A DNA stretch of 64,000 bases. Source: an uncultured Prevotellaceae bacterium (GTDB lineage: Bacteria; Bacteroidota; Bacteroidia; Bacteroidales; Muribaculaceae). The first letter of the stretch is position 1; each line of letters starts with the position of its first letter. The notes beneath the pieces were generated by a model. That model was not told the DNA's origin and searched no databases. It was given only the letters and a program-made list of their open reading frames with translations. The translations under genes and the position numbers were made by a program. This document shows positions 16,254 to 24,048 of the stretch, piece by piece. The stretch lies in the NCBI GenBank assembly GCA_900320245.1, contig ONRP01000002.1:62001-126000 (forward strand), in the 5' to 3' direction.

Positions 16254-16898
16254 TTAGTTTGCTAAGGGTTTGTTAATCATACCGATGACACGCTTGATGG
16301 CCTGCAGGTAGTTGATGTTCTCAACACCCTCGAGGCCCACGTCGGCCAGGGTCTTCTTGATGTCCTCGACCTCGGTGGACTCGGAGTTGATGGTCCTGAC
16401 CAGAGCACCGTTGATGTAGACGTCGCCCGTCTCGCAGATGGTGTCGTTGACCATGTAGCCATAGCGGATTTTCTCCACGCTGACGGCCTGCAGGTCGGGA
16501 TGGGCATCAATCATGCCCAGGAACTCCTCCAGGGTATAGGTATCCTTGGTCAATTCGGGCATCCCGTCAACCTTGAAGGCGGGGAAGACCTCGTCGCGCA
16601 ACACTTGGGCCGAGATGGGGAACTCGCCCTTCATCAGGGGATTCCACTGCTCCAGGCCGTCAACAGTCTGCACATAGGTCTTGATGTCCATCTTGCCGTT
16701 GCGGATCTTGGTGTTGTTCACATCGTTGGTGCGGCTAACGATATAGGTCTCGCTGCTGTGGCGCTCCCACACCTTCTCGGGAACGGGGGTACTCAGGCGG
16801 GCCATACGCTTGGCTGCCTCACAGAAACAGCGACCGAAACTGCGGAACTCAAAACGGGGTTTTGAGATTTCGCCAATCTTCAATTCTTCTTTTGCCAT
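16254..16898 (-). CDS. Unrecognised protein paired with the CYTH gene
   Basis: A 214-residue soluble protein with no signal peptide. Segments such as VNNTKIRNGKMDIK, SVEKIRYGYMVNDTICETG and YINGALVRTINSESTEVEDI recall the Lys/Arg- and Glu-bearing strands of CYTH or VTC-like triphosphate tunnel enzymes, and the protein ends in a helical part (KTLADVGLEGVENINYLQAI). That similarity is my inference and is weak. It is the first gene of a two-gene operon with the CYTH triphosphatase (6-bp gap), which supports a related role. Its upstream region is filled by heptamer array 2. Confidence 0.6.
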   Translation of the reverse strand: MAKEELKIGEISKPRFEFRSFGRCFCEAAKRMARLSTPVPEKVWERHSSETYIVSRTNDVNNTKIRNGKMDIKTYVQTVDGLEQWNPLMKGEFPISAQVLRDEVFPAFKVDGMPELTKDTYTLEEFLGMIDAHPDLQAVSVEKIRYGYMVNDTICETGDVYINGALVRTINSESTEVEDIKKTLADVGLEGVENINYLQAIKRVIGMINKPLAN

Positions 16899-16928
16899 TT
16901 TGTCTTCTTCACAATATTATTTAAAACG

Positions 16929-16991
16929 ATTAACTGTTATCTATTAACTGTTAACTATTAACTGTTAACTGTTATCTATTAACTCTTAACT
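16929..16991. repeat. Heptamer array 2 (9 units)
   Basis: Nine exact 7-bp units, on the minus strand AGTTAAB or AGATAAC, fill the gap between the lipoprotein stop (16993) and the start of the next gene on the minus strand (16898). Same unit and same variable positions as arrays 1, 3 and 4. Confidence 0.85.
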
Positions 16992-16992
16992 G

Positions 16993-17835
16993 TTATTGTA
17001 CCACGGTGGGATCCTCGACGCCGGTGTCGGGATTCTTGGCGCCCAGGGTGGTTTCCTCGGTAATCATGAACTTACCCGTGCCGTTGGGACAGCGGCTCCA
17101 CGAGCCCGTCACCTTGGCCAGCGACTGGTTACCCCAAGCGTCTTCCTTCTCGCCGCGCTGGAACTTGTCAATCAGGTTGTTGTTGGGGTCGTAGATCTCG
17201 ATGAGCACGCTCTTCTTGTTAGAGAAACCGCTACTCAGACCATGCGGGGTAGTGCCCTTGGCACCCACGATGGTATAATAACTGTGACCCATGATGACAT
17301 CCTCGGCCAGACCGCGCCATGATTCTGTCTCATCCTTCTTGATGACGACATCTTTCAACTTGATGGGGTCATCGCCGTTGTTGTACAACTCAATGTACTT
17401 GCCTTCGTCAGCATCGGCGGCGGCATAGAGTTCGTTGAGCACCAGTTTGGTGAAGTCTGAAGGCTTGTCGCCCACGGTATATTCCTTCTCGGGCGAAACG
17501 GTGGTAAAGTCTGCATCATTGACGATGGTAACGGTATAGGTTACCTTAGTGCCGTCGGGTTGAGCCGGAATCGTGCCCATCCAGGTATTGCCGTTGCCGC
17601 TCATGGGCACACTGCCTGAATTAGACCCGGCCTTATAGTTCAATGTAGCGGTTTTTACACTTTGCAGACCCGAAACGACTGCGGTGACCACAACATCGTC
17701 AAACGAGGTGGGAGCCTCGGGCATCATCGAGACGGACTCAATCTTTGACGGTCCCTCATACACTTTATCCTCTACACATGATGTGGCCAGCAGCATCGTG
17801 GCCAGCAGCAGGAGTGCTAATTGTATCTTTTTCAT
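16993..17835 (-). CDS. Lamin-tail-domain lipoprotein
   Basis: A 280-residue lipoprotein; the start MKKIQLALLLLATMLLATSC is chosen because it gives a standard signal with lipobox LATSC. It is followed by an immunoglobulin-like part (about 35-120, VVVTAVVSGLQSVKTATLNYKAG, strand-rich) and a lamin-tail domain (about 128-245, KLVLNELYAAADADEGKYIEL, NNGDDPIKLKDVVI, LIDKFQRGE). Lamin-tail domains are beta-sandwiches common on bacterial surface proteins, with suspected ligand or membrane binding. It lies 29 bp after the porin-like gene, probably in one operon, suggesting a partner at the outer membrane. Confidence 0.82.
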   Translation of the reverse strand: MKKIQLALLLLATMLLATSCVEDKVYEGPSKIESVSMMPEAPTSFDDVVVTAVVSGLQSVKTATLNYKAGSNSGSVPMSGNGNTWMGTIPAQPDGTKVTYTVTIVNDADFTTVSPEKEYTVGDKPSDFTKLVLNELYAAADADEGKYIELYNNGDDPIKLKDVVIKKDETESWRGLAEDVIMGHSYYTIVGAKGTTPHGLSSGFSNKKSVLIEIYDPNNNLIDKFQRGEKEDAWGNQSLAKVTGSWSRCPNGTGKFMITEETTLGAKNPDTGVEDPTVVQ

Positions 17836-17864
17836 TGTCGTAATATTCTTTAAGTGGTTGTCCA

Positions 17865-19238
17865 TTAGAAGTCAATCTCGAAACGCAGGCCCAGCATGTG
17901 GTAACTTACACCACCCTTGCCCTTGGCTTCAACAGCCTTGGTATAGTCGGCAGTGGGAGCGCCGGTGGCATCGTGGCCGATAAAGAGTTTGCCCTTGCCG
18001 TTGGCATAGCGGTCGTTGTTGCTGTACTGGTAGTTCAGGACAATCTTCACCGAGTTGCCCAGGTAGAAATTCAGGCCGGCGGTGATGTTCTCGCCCGAGC
18101 CGCCATAGATGCCGCCATCGTTCAAGTCAAGATAGTCGTAGCGCAGGGCCAACTCGATGTCGCCCCACTTGCGGCCGCTCGAGGGCTGCGTGAACTCACC
18201 CTCGGCGACATTGAAGCGCTGCTGACCTCCCAGCAACAGATAGGTAGCGTGTACATACCAGCCGCCGAAGTTGTAACTGTTGGTAGCCGACACATGGCTG
18301 CGGATCCACTCACTCTGGATGCGGGCCGGGCCATAATAGGCGGCACCTTCCAGACCATAGAGCCACTCATGGTCCACGTTGGGGATGACGTCGGTGTCGA
18401 GGTATTTCTTGCGGTTGATGCTCGTGGCATTGCGGGTGCTGTAGCGCACACCGCCAAACTCGTTGGTTGCCATGTCGGTCTTGGGAGTGCGGTAAGAACC
18501 CTTGCCGCCCAGGTACAGGCCCCAGTAGCGGTCCTTGCTGTAGGGCATGTAACCCACCTTACCCGTGAACGAGTAGCCCTGGCTGCGGCCGAAGTCCTTG
18601 TTGTTGTCCTGGACATTGGTCGCCTCCTCCGAGCCGGCAATCGTCTGGAAGAACATACCCAACGAAGCGCGGAAGTGGTCGAGCAGGTACTCGCCCTGGA
18701 TACCGATGTGACGTGAGGGCACCAGCGCCTTGCACACCATCGGGCGCTCCATGAAGGTCAGGTAACGAGAGGTCGTGGTCTGCTCCATCGAGAAGTCCTC
18801 CTTGAAGTTACCAGCCTTGAAGGCGAAGTGCTCCAGTCCGTCATACTCGATAAGAGCGTCCTTGAGTTCAAACACGCCGTCGGACATGTCCATATCAATC
18901 TCACCATACCAGTCGGGGGTCACTTGGGCCTTGACAGCAAAACGTGCACGCCTGATCGACGCTCCGTTACCGATGGGGTTGTAGTCCGAGTGGTTCTTGC
19001 CGAAGAACATGGCACCATCCACCTGGACACGGTTGTCAAACCACACTTTGTACTTCTTGCTCTTGGACTCGAGCACCAGAATGTTGTTGCGCTGTTCGGC
19101 ACGCAGTGCCTCGCGGTCGACCTGCACACCATATTGGTTGTAGGCCACTTCTTCATCATCTTCGATGTCTTGGGCCCATACACTCCCCGTCAGGGAGATG
19201 GCAAGCCCGACCATCAATGTCAGTAATTTTTTGCTCAT
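17865..19238 (-). CDS. OprO/OprP-like phosphate-selective porin
   Basis: A 457-residue outer-membrane porin: signal peptide of about 22 residues ending VWAQ, an N-terminal helical part (about 30-60) instead of a long coiled coil, and a barrel of the phosphate-selective porin O/P family with the hallmark AGNFKEDFSMEQTTTSRYLTFMERP. Barrel strands alternate to a C-terminal MLGLRFEIDF, a typical last strand ending in Phe. Homologues are anion channels for phosphate or polyphosphate; selectivity in Bacteroidales is unproven. The lamin-tail lipoprotein follows in the same operon. A promoter lies about 90 bp upstream. Confidence 0.88.
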   Translation of the reverse strand: MSKKLLTLMVGLAISLTGSVWAQDIEDDEEVAYNQYGVQVDREALRAEQRNNILVLESKSKKYKVWFDNRVQVDGAMFFGKNHSDYNPIGNGASIRRARFAVKAQVTPDWYGEIDMDMSDGVFELKDALIEYDGLEHFAFKAGNFKEDFSMEQTTTSRYLTFMERPMVCKALVPSRHIGIQGEYLLDHFRASLGMFFQTIAGSEEATNVQDNNKDFGRSQGYSFTGKVGYMPYSKDRYWGLYLGGKGSYRTPKTDMATNEFGGVRYSTRNATSINRKKYLDTDVIPNVDHEWLYGLEGAAYYGPARIQSEWIRSHVSATNSYNFGGWYVHATYLLLGGQQRFNVAEGEFTQPSSGRKWGDIELALRYDYLDLNDGGIYGGSGENITAGLNFYLGNSVKIVLNYQYSNNDRYANGKGKLFIGHDATGAPTADYTKAVEAKGKGGVSYHMLGLRFEIDF

Positions 19239-19326
19239 AACATGTTGTTTAAAGGTTTATATATAACATATTTCAACTATTCTTCGTCTTTTGCCTTTTA
19301 ACTGTCATTATTTATTGGCTACGCGA

Positions 19327-19358
19327 CAAAAGTAGTAACTAAAAACAAAAAATGCAAA
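19327..19358 (-). promoter_or_regulatory. Promoter of the porin operon
   Basis: On the minus strand TTTG (19358-19355), a 20-bp spacer, then TACTTTTG (19334-19327). This matches the Bacteroidetes consensus and gives a leader of about 85 nt before the porin ATG. Confidence 0.7.
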
Positions 19359-19441
19359 TATTTTTTAAAGTATCGTAATTGAGCACACCCCTAATCAGCA
19401 TTTTGGGACCCGTTTTCACCCCTCGGTGGACCGAACGGGCG

Positions 19442-19492
19442 CGGCACGGTTTTTGCAGTATTTGCGCATTAGCGTGGTTTTTACTATTTTTG
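19442..19492 (+). promoter_or_regulatory. Stacked sigma-54-like and housekeeping promoters
   Basis: CGGCAC-GGTTT-TTGCA (19442-19457) fits the sigma-54 layout with one mismatch at the first base. Four bases later begins a full housekeeping promoter: TTTG (19461-19464), 20 bp, TATTTTTG (19485-19492). Both point to the zinc-ribbon gene at 19520. Confidence 0.6.
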
Positions 19493-19519
19493 CAACACAA
19501 CAACCGCTCATAATTCAAT

Positions 19520-20206
19520 ATGAACTACACCTGTCCCAAATGCGGCAAGAAGATAGACCTCAGCGTCGAGGCCCTCATCGACAGCCAATACAAGGTCACC
19601 TGCCCCGAGTGCCGTTCTGAACTGCAGATCGTGGGCGACTATGCCTATATCCCCAACGAGAGCCTGGAGTTGGACGCCACCGTGGAGCCCTCGCAGACCA
19701 TCAACTGTCCCAAGTGCGGACGTGAGATGAGCAGCAATGCCCACTTCTGCCCCAACTGCGGCTTCAGTGCTGACACTGCCGCACCGACCCCGCCAACCGA
19801 GGCTGGCGGTGCCGCTGTCGATGGACTGACTCCCACGGCTCCCCCACCCCCTCCTGGAGCCGACCCGCTCTTCAACGAGGTGGTGGAATACCTGAAGGGC
19901 TGTCCATCCATCACGCCCATGATGCTGCGTGACCGCTTCCACCTCACCGACGACCGGGCTGCCGAACTCATCCGCCAACTCGAGGCTGCCGGCATCATCG
20001 GTCCCTATAACCACGGAGGCCCCCGACAGATCCTTATCCCCCATCAGGACCTGATGATGCGCAATCCTCGCAGGGTTGTCAATCCGGGCGATTCCACTGG
20101 ACAAGGCCAACAGCAAGGCATGCCTCGCCGCGGGGGCATCGGGTGCGTGACCCTGTTTGTCATTATTGCCCTCATCATCATGACGGCAAAAGCATGTGCA
20201 GGATAA
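19520..20206 (+). CDS. Zinc-ribbon membrane protein with FtsK-gamma-like domain
   Basis: A 228-residue protein built of four parts. There is an N-terminal zinc ribbon (CPKCGKK...CPECRSEL, about 4-35); a second zinc ribbon (CPKCGRE...CPNCGFS, about 63-84); a Pro/Ala linker; then a winged-helix segment (about 110-160, DPLFNEVVEYLKGCPSITPM then RAAELIRQLEAAGIIGPY) whose spacing strongly resembles the gamma domain of FtsK. A single transmembrane helix (about 206-224) ends the protein. The FtsK gamma domain normally reads polar DNA sequences and contacts XerD. This protein has no motor domain, so a sensing or regulatory role at the membrane is inference. It precedes lemA by 111 bp. Confidence 0.75.
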   Translation: MNYTCPKCGKKIDLSVEALIDSQYKVTCPECRSELQIVGDYAYIPNESLELDATVEPSQTINCPKCGREMSSNAHFCPNCGFSADTAAPTPPTEAGGAAVDGLTPTAPPPPPGADPLFNEVVEYLKGCPSITPMMLRDRFHLTDDRAAELIRQLEAAGIIGPYNHGGPRQILIPHQDLMMRNPRRVVNPGDSTGQGQQQGMPRRGGIGCVTLFVIIALIIMTAKACAG

Positions 20207-20264
20207 AACCACTCTGATTTTAAAAAAATCCTGTCACCATTGCTGTTATTTAACAAGATGTTTG

Positions 20265-20272
20265 TAAATTTG
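20265..20272 (+). promoter_or_regulatory. -7 promoter box of the lemA operon
   Basis: TAAATTTG, 45 bp before the lemA ATG, with a TTG 22 bp upstream at 20240-20242. Confidence 0.5.
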
Positions 20273-20317
20273 CAATTTAGATAATAACATTATTCACCTT
20301 ATAAAATTTAAAAGACA

Positions 20318-20935
20318 ATGAAAAAAGGATGTTTGGGACTTTCCGGACTCGGTCTCGTAGTCGGTGTTTTGGTATTATGTGCATTAATAGCGATTCCTAT
20401 GTATAATGGACTCGTTAAGTCACAGGAGAGCGTAGAAACTGCTTGGGCCGATGTGGAAAGTTCATATCAACGTCGTGCTGACCTGATTCCCAATCTGGTA
20501 GAGACCGTTAAGGGTTATGCCAAGCACGAGCAGGAGACGCTCGAGGGCGTCATCGAGGCACGCGCCAACGCCACTAAGGTGACCATCGACGGTGCAAATA
20601 TGACTCCCGAAGACCTGCAGAAGTACCAGGCTGCACAGGGTGATGTGACTAACGCTTTAAGTCGCCTGATTGCAGTCAGCGAGGCATATCCCGACCTGAA
20701 GGCTAACGAGAACTTTAAAGATCTGCAAACACAGTTGGAAGGTACTGAGAACCGCATCAACAAAGCCCGCAACGACTTTAATGAGGTGGCAAAGCAGTAC
20801 AACACCAAGCGCCGTACCTTCCCCACCAGCATTATTGCCAGTATCTTCGGCTTTGGTGACAAGCCTTACTTCCAGGCACAAGAAGGTGCCGACAAGGCTC
20901 CCAAGGTAGACTTCGGAACCAGCGAGTCCAAGTAA
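20318..20935 (+). CDS. lemA: LemA family protein
   Basis: A 205-residue LemA protein: N-terminal membrane helix (about 8-29), then the signature YNGLVKSQESVETAWADVESSYQRRADLIPNL and VETVKGYAKHEQETLEGVIEAR, followed by antiparallel helices (about 30-180). LemA proteins are membrane-anchored helical bundles of unknown biochemical role that are often encoded next to TPM-domain proteins, as they are here. The gene is 3 bp before the first TPM gene, so the three form an operon. Confidence 0.92.
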   Translation: MKKGCLGLSGLGLVVGVLVLCALIAIPMYNGLVKSQESVETAWADVESSYQRRADLIPNLVETVKGYAKHEQETLEGVIEARANATKVTIDGANMTPEDLQKYQAAQGDVTNALSRLIAVSEAYPDLKANENFKDLQTQLEGTENRINKARNDFNEVAKQYNTKRRTFPTSIIASIFGFGDKPYFQAQEGADKAPKVDFGTSESK

Positions 20936-20938
20936 ACA

Positions 20939-21415
20939 ATGGCACTGGCCGATTTTATTCCCAGTGAGGGCCAGCGTCGCATTGCCGATGCCATTACAGC
21001 GGCCGAGCGTCACACCACGGGCGAGATTTGCGTCCATGTGACGCCCCGTTGTCGTGGCAAGGTGATAAAACGTGCCATCAATACGTTCAACCGTCTGCAC
21101 CTATACACCACCAAGCGCCGCAATGCCGTGCTGATTTTTATCGCCTACGAGGCACGCAAACTGGCCATCCTGGGCGACTCCGGCATTAACGCAGTGGTGC
21201 CCAAAGGCTTCTGGAACAACGAGGTCGAGGAGTTGACCCGTTACCTGAAAGCGGGCAGACCTGTTGACGGGTTGTGCGAGATTATTGCCCATATCGGCGA
21301 CCGCCTGTCGGAATTCTTCCCGGGCGTGCGTGACGACGAGAACGAGTTGAGCAACGAGGTATCCTTCGATGAACTTGACGATGACGAACTTGACAATGAC
21401 CATCATGACAACTAA
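20939..21415 (+). CDS. TPM-domain protein without signal peptide
   Basis: A 158-residue TPM (TLP18.3/Psb32/MOLO-1) domain protein: IADAITAAERHTTGEICVHVTP at the start, a basic helix, then NAVLIFIAYEARKLAILGDSGINAVVP and a helix-rich end, finishing in an Asp/Glu-rich tail. It has no signal peptide, so it is probably cytoplasmic or bound to the inner face of the membrane. It lies 3 bp after lemA, and its last 11 bp overlap the next TPM gene. Confidence 0.85.
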   Translation: MALADFIPSEGQRRIADAITAAERHTTGEICVHVTPRCRGKVIKRAINTFNRLHLYTTKRRNAVLIFIAYEARKLAILGDSGINAVVPKGFWNNEVEELTRYLKAGRPVDGLCEIIAHIGDRLSEFFPGVRDDENELSNEVSFDELDDDELDNDHHDN

Positions 21416-22205
21416 GGCGACATGCAATAGCAGGTTGTCGCGACTGACGGCCATTCTGTTGCTGTGCCTCACCGCATTGACGGTGACGGCACAGGTACCG
21501 CCACGTCCCAACCCACCGAAGTTAGTCAACGACCTCGCCGGCATCTTGGGCGATTGCCAGTGGCTGGAGGACTCGCTCCAGCAAATTGCCATGGAGACGA
21601 GCAACCAGATCTGTATCGTCACCATGAACGACTTTGGTGGCCTTGAAAAGGCCCAGATGGCCTACACCATTGGTGACAAATGGGGTGTTGGAAAAGCCGA
21701 CAAGGATAACGGCGTTGTCATCCTTATCAAGCCTAAAACACCCGAAAGCAAGGGTGAGGCATTTATCGCCCCAGGATTTGGCCTTGAAGGTGCCATCACC
21801 GACGTTACCTGTAACCACATTGTTGAGAGGGAGATGATTCCCTACTTCAAGGAGAACAACTACCTGGACGGTGTGTGGGCCGGAGCACAAGTCGTGCGAG
21901 ACTTGGCCATCGGCGAGTATAACGAGGAGGATTACATCAATCAGTACGATAGCGCAGATGCGTGGTTGGGCTTCCTCGTGTTTGTCGCAATCATAGCGCT
22001 CGTCATCTACGCATCGACCAGGAGTGGCAACGGTGGCGGCAACAATAGGCACACCGGCACCTGGGGCGGTCCCGTCATCATCACCCACGGCAGTGGTGGC
22101 GGCTGGAGTGGAGGCTCCCACAGCGGCGGCGGCTTCGGCGGCGGCGGATGGGGCGGCTTCGGCGGCGGCTCCTTCGGCGGCGGCGGTGGCGGCGGCAGTT
22201 GGTAA
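21405..22205 (+). CDS. TPM-domain membrane protein with Gly-rich tail
   Basis: A 266-residue protein with a signal peptide or anchor (start at 21405 chosen to give it), a TPM domain (about 38-170, VNDLAGILGDCQWLEDSLQQI, QICIVTMNDFGGLEKAQMA, GVVILIKP, GFGLEGAITD), a membrane helix (about 187-205), and a C-terminal tail made almost wholly of Gly, Ser and Trp (GGGGWGGFGGGSFGGGG-type). Its architecture matches the YgcG-like proteins encoded with LemA. Overlap with the previous gene and the lack of a promoter support one operon. A strong terminator follows. Confidence 0.87.
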   Translation: MTTKATCNSRLSRLTAILLLCLTALTVTAQVPPRPNPPKLVNDLAGILGDCQWLEDSLQQIAMETSNQICIVTMNDFGGLEKAQMAYTIGDKWGVGKADKDNGVVILIKPKTPESKGEAFIAPGFGLEGAITDVTCNHIVEREMIPYFKENNYLDGVWAGAQVVRDLAIGEYNEEDYINQYDSADAWLGFLVFVAIIALVIYASTRSGNGGGNNRHTGTWGGPVIITHGSGGGWSGGSHSGGGFGGGGWGGFGGGSFGGGGGGGSW

Positions 22206-22260
22206 CCCCCACCTTAATAATAACTACGAATTACTCGTATTTTATCTACGTTATCCATCA

Positions 22261-22275
22261 TCGCCCTGCGGGCGA
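22261..22275. repeat. Perfect hairpin with 3-nt loop
   Basis: TCGCCC-TGC-GGGCGA, 6-bp stem and three-base loop, just before the operon terminator. Same layout as the hairpins at 22485 and 22579. Confidence 0.65.
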
Positions 22276-22285
22276 GAAATCAAAA

Positions 22286-22324
22286 AAGGTGAGATGCAAT
22301 CCATTGTGAATTGTATCTCACCTT
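22286..22324 (+). terminator. Strong terminator of the LemA-TPM operon
   Basis: AAGGTGAGATGCAAT pairs with ATTGTATCTCACCTT (15 bp, one G-T pair) around a nine-base loop, followed by ATTTATTTGG. The A-run before it means it could also act on the opposite strand. Confidence 0.85.
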
Positions 22325-22446
22325 ATTTATTTGGCTCTATTGGTTTTCTTTGATTTCTCGTGTGAGGCTCGATTACCGTTTCCAGGCATTAAATAATGGT
22401 ACGCCCACACCCGAGCGCACCCGCGGATACCCCCTAAACCCTAAAC

Positions 22447-22632
22447 TCAAGAGGATGTGTCATAATTGCGACTCGGTAGCATAACCGTGCTTCGCACGGG
22501 AAATTTAATAAATTTTTAAATTAAAATTGGCATTTCTAGTATATTAATGATAATTTTAAATTTAATTTGCTTAATTTCCCGCCCGCAGGGCGGTTAGAGT
22601 TCCAGCCTTTGTTTTATGACACACCCTCTTGA
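22447..22632. mobile_element. MITE-like element with 19-bp terminal inverted repeats
   Basis: TCAAGAGGATGTGTCATAA (22447-22465) and its inverted copy at 22614-22632 (18 of 19 identical) bound a 186-bp, very AT-rich, non-coding segment. The ends (GAGGGTGTGTCA type) resemble insertion-sequence termini I recall from Bacteroidetes. Inside are two perfect hairpins, CCGTGC-TTC-GCACGG (22485-22499) and CCGCCC-GCA-GGGCGG (22579-22593). No transposase is encoded and no clear target-site duplication is visible. The right end abuts the recO stop codon. Confidence 0.6.
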
Positions 22633-23358
22633 TTATACGAACAGTTGCTTCAGGATGTCAGGCGAACGCAGGGTGCCGATGGCGGCATTGTGCAGGCGGT
22701 AGTAGCCGATGATGACGTCGAGCATGCGGTTGCGCTCCTCACGGTTAAAACGGAAGACACCCATGTTGGCGAACGTCATGCGCGACAGCAGGTGGATGAC
22801 CTGAGCCTCCTGGGGCTGTAACAAAGCATGGCCCCGTGCTGCCGACGGGACGAAGACACCGTCGGTCATGTCAAACCAATACCCCTTGCGGTAACTCTCC
22901 ACATTAGGCTGGATGCCCAGATGCGCCCCCAGATGATAGAGGAAACAGATATGGAAATTGGCCACCTGGCCGGGCAACTGCTCCAGCAACTGCACCGCCT
23001 GCTCGATGTAGCGGAACATCGGGTCGTTGCCCTCAGGCTCTTGCAACACATGGGCCAACAGTTCGCTGATGAACAGTGCAATAGCGTTTTTCATAGGGTC
23101 GCTGTAGACGGTTGCCAAGGGATAGTTGCGACGCGCCTCGCGCAATATCGCCAGGTCGCTCCCGCTGCGCAGCCCCGCCTCCAGATCCACCAGCGACAGC
23201 GGCATGAGGGCCGCATTGCGCATGCGCGCGGCCGGTGTCTTGCCGATGGGTACGGCAAACGACATCAGCCCGCGCCCATCGGTGTAGATGTGCACGATAT
23301 TGTGCTTGTCGCTGTAGTGGATGGTATTGAGCACTATGCCCCTCAATTTCTCATACAT
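22633..23358 (-). CDS. recO: DNA repair protein RecO
   Basis: A 241-residue RecO: N-terminal OB fold (MYEKLRGIVLNTIHYSDKHNIVHIYT, GLMSFAVP), followed by the helical domain (ISELLAHVLQEPEGNDPMFRYIEQAVQLLEQLPG, FLYHLGAHLGIQP). RecO helps RecR load RecA on SSB-coated single strands. The four-cysteine zinc site of other RecO proteins is not visible, as in other Bacteroidetes forms. Its stop codon touches the right end of the MITE-like element, so the element may supply its transcription end. Confidence 0.9.
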   Translation of the reverse strand: MYEKLRGIVLNTIHYSDKHNIVHIYTDGRGLMSFAVPIGKTPAARMRNAALMPLSLVDLEAGLRSGSDLAILREARRNYPLATVYSDPMKNAIALFISELLAHVLQEPEGNDPMFRYIEQAVQLLEQLPGQVANFHICFLYHLGAHLGIQPNVESYRKGYWFDMTDGVFVPSAARGHALLQPQEAQVIHLLSRMTFANMGVFRFNREERNRMLDVIIGYYRLHNAAIGTLRSPDILKQLFV

Positions 23359-23443
23359 GGCGCTAATTTACTCATTATTCGGCAATCAGCAACCATAAAA
23401 AGACAGAAAAACGCAACTTTTTCCGCTTTTCGAGAGGTTAAAT

Positions 23444-23474
23444 TTTGTCAATTCAAAAATTAGTTCTAATTTTG
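23444..23474 (+). promoter_or_regulatory. Promoter of tRNA-Glu and rpsT
   Basis: TTTG (23444-23447), a 19-bp spacer, TAATTTTG (23467-23474): a near-perfect Bacteroidetes promoter about 30 bp before the first tRNA-Glu. Confidence 0.8.
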
Positions 23475-23505
23475 CAGTCGCTTTTGCGGAAAAATCCCGC
23501 TTGAT

Positions 23506-23577
23506 GGCCCATTCGTCTATCGGCTAGGACGCAAGATTTTCATTCTTGAAAGAGCAGTTCGATTCTGCTATGGGCTA
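23506..23577 (+). tRNA. tRNA-Glu(UUC), copy 1
   Basis: The acceptor stem GGCCCAT/ATGGGCT has a terminal G-U pair. The D arm is GTCT..GGAC, the anticodon arm CAAGA-TTTTCAT-TCTTG with anticodon TTC, and the T arm AGCAG-TTCGATT-CTGCT. CCA is not encoded. It is identical over its whole length to the copy at 23928. Confidence 0.95.
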
Positions 23578-23615
23578 CTGTAAACAACTAAAAATAAAAG
23601 TTTTATATTTCAATT

Positions 23616-23876
23616 ATGGCAAACCATAAATCAGCAATTAAGAGAATCCGTCAGAGCGAGACCCGCCGTCTTCGCAACCGTTATTACAGCAAGACCATGC
23701 GCAATGCCGTGCGCAACATCCGCAAGATGACCGACGCCAAGGAAGCCGCCGAGGCTATGCCCAAGGTAGTCGCCATGCTCGACAAACTTGCAGGTAAGAA
23801 CGTGATCAGCAAGAACAAGGCTGGTAACCTGAAGTCAAAACTCGCTCAGCACATCAACAAGCTGAACCAGGCCTAA
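23616..23876 (+). CDS. rpsT: 30S ribosomal protein S20
   Basis: An 86-residue, strongly basic S20: [22 protein letters not shown], then [13 protein letters not shown] and the C-terminal [14 protein letters not shown]. It binds 16S rRNA in the small subunit. It sits between two identical tRNA-Glu genes and is probably read from the tRNA promoter at 23444, so tRNA processing would release its message. Confidence 0.97.
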   Translation: MANHKSAIKRIRQSETRRLRNRYYSKTMRNAVRNIRKMTDAKEAAEAMPKVVAMLDKLAGKNVISKNKAGNLKSKLAQHINKLNQA

Positions 23877-23927
23877 GCAATTAGGAGCGCGGTGCCTCCC
23901 ACCAGGTGCCGTGGTTCAGCCAGGTAC

Positions 23928-23999
23928 GGCCCATTCGTCTATCGGCTAGGACGCAAGATTTTCATTCTTGAAAGAGCAGTTCGATTCTGCTATGGGCTA
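23928..23999 (+). tRNA. tRNA-Glu(UUC), copy 2
   Basis: Identical over 72 nt to the copy at 23506-23577, anticodon TTC, no encoded CCA. It lies 51 bp after rpsT with no clear promoter of its own, so it probably belongs to the same transcript. Confidence 0.95.
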
Positions 24000-24004
24000 C
24001 CGCA

Positions 24005-24048
24005 GCAAAGCGTTAACGTCTGTTTAGCGCTTTGCCTTTGTGTTTTTT
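24005..24048 (+). terminator. Terminator of the tRNA-Glu/rpsT unit
   Basis: GCAAAGCG (24005-24012) pairs with CGCTTTGC (24028-24035), followed by CTTTGTGTTTTTT. Confidence 0.75.
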
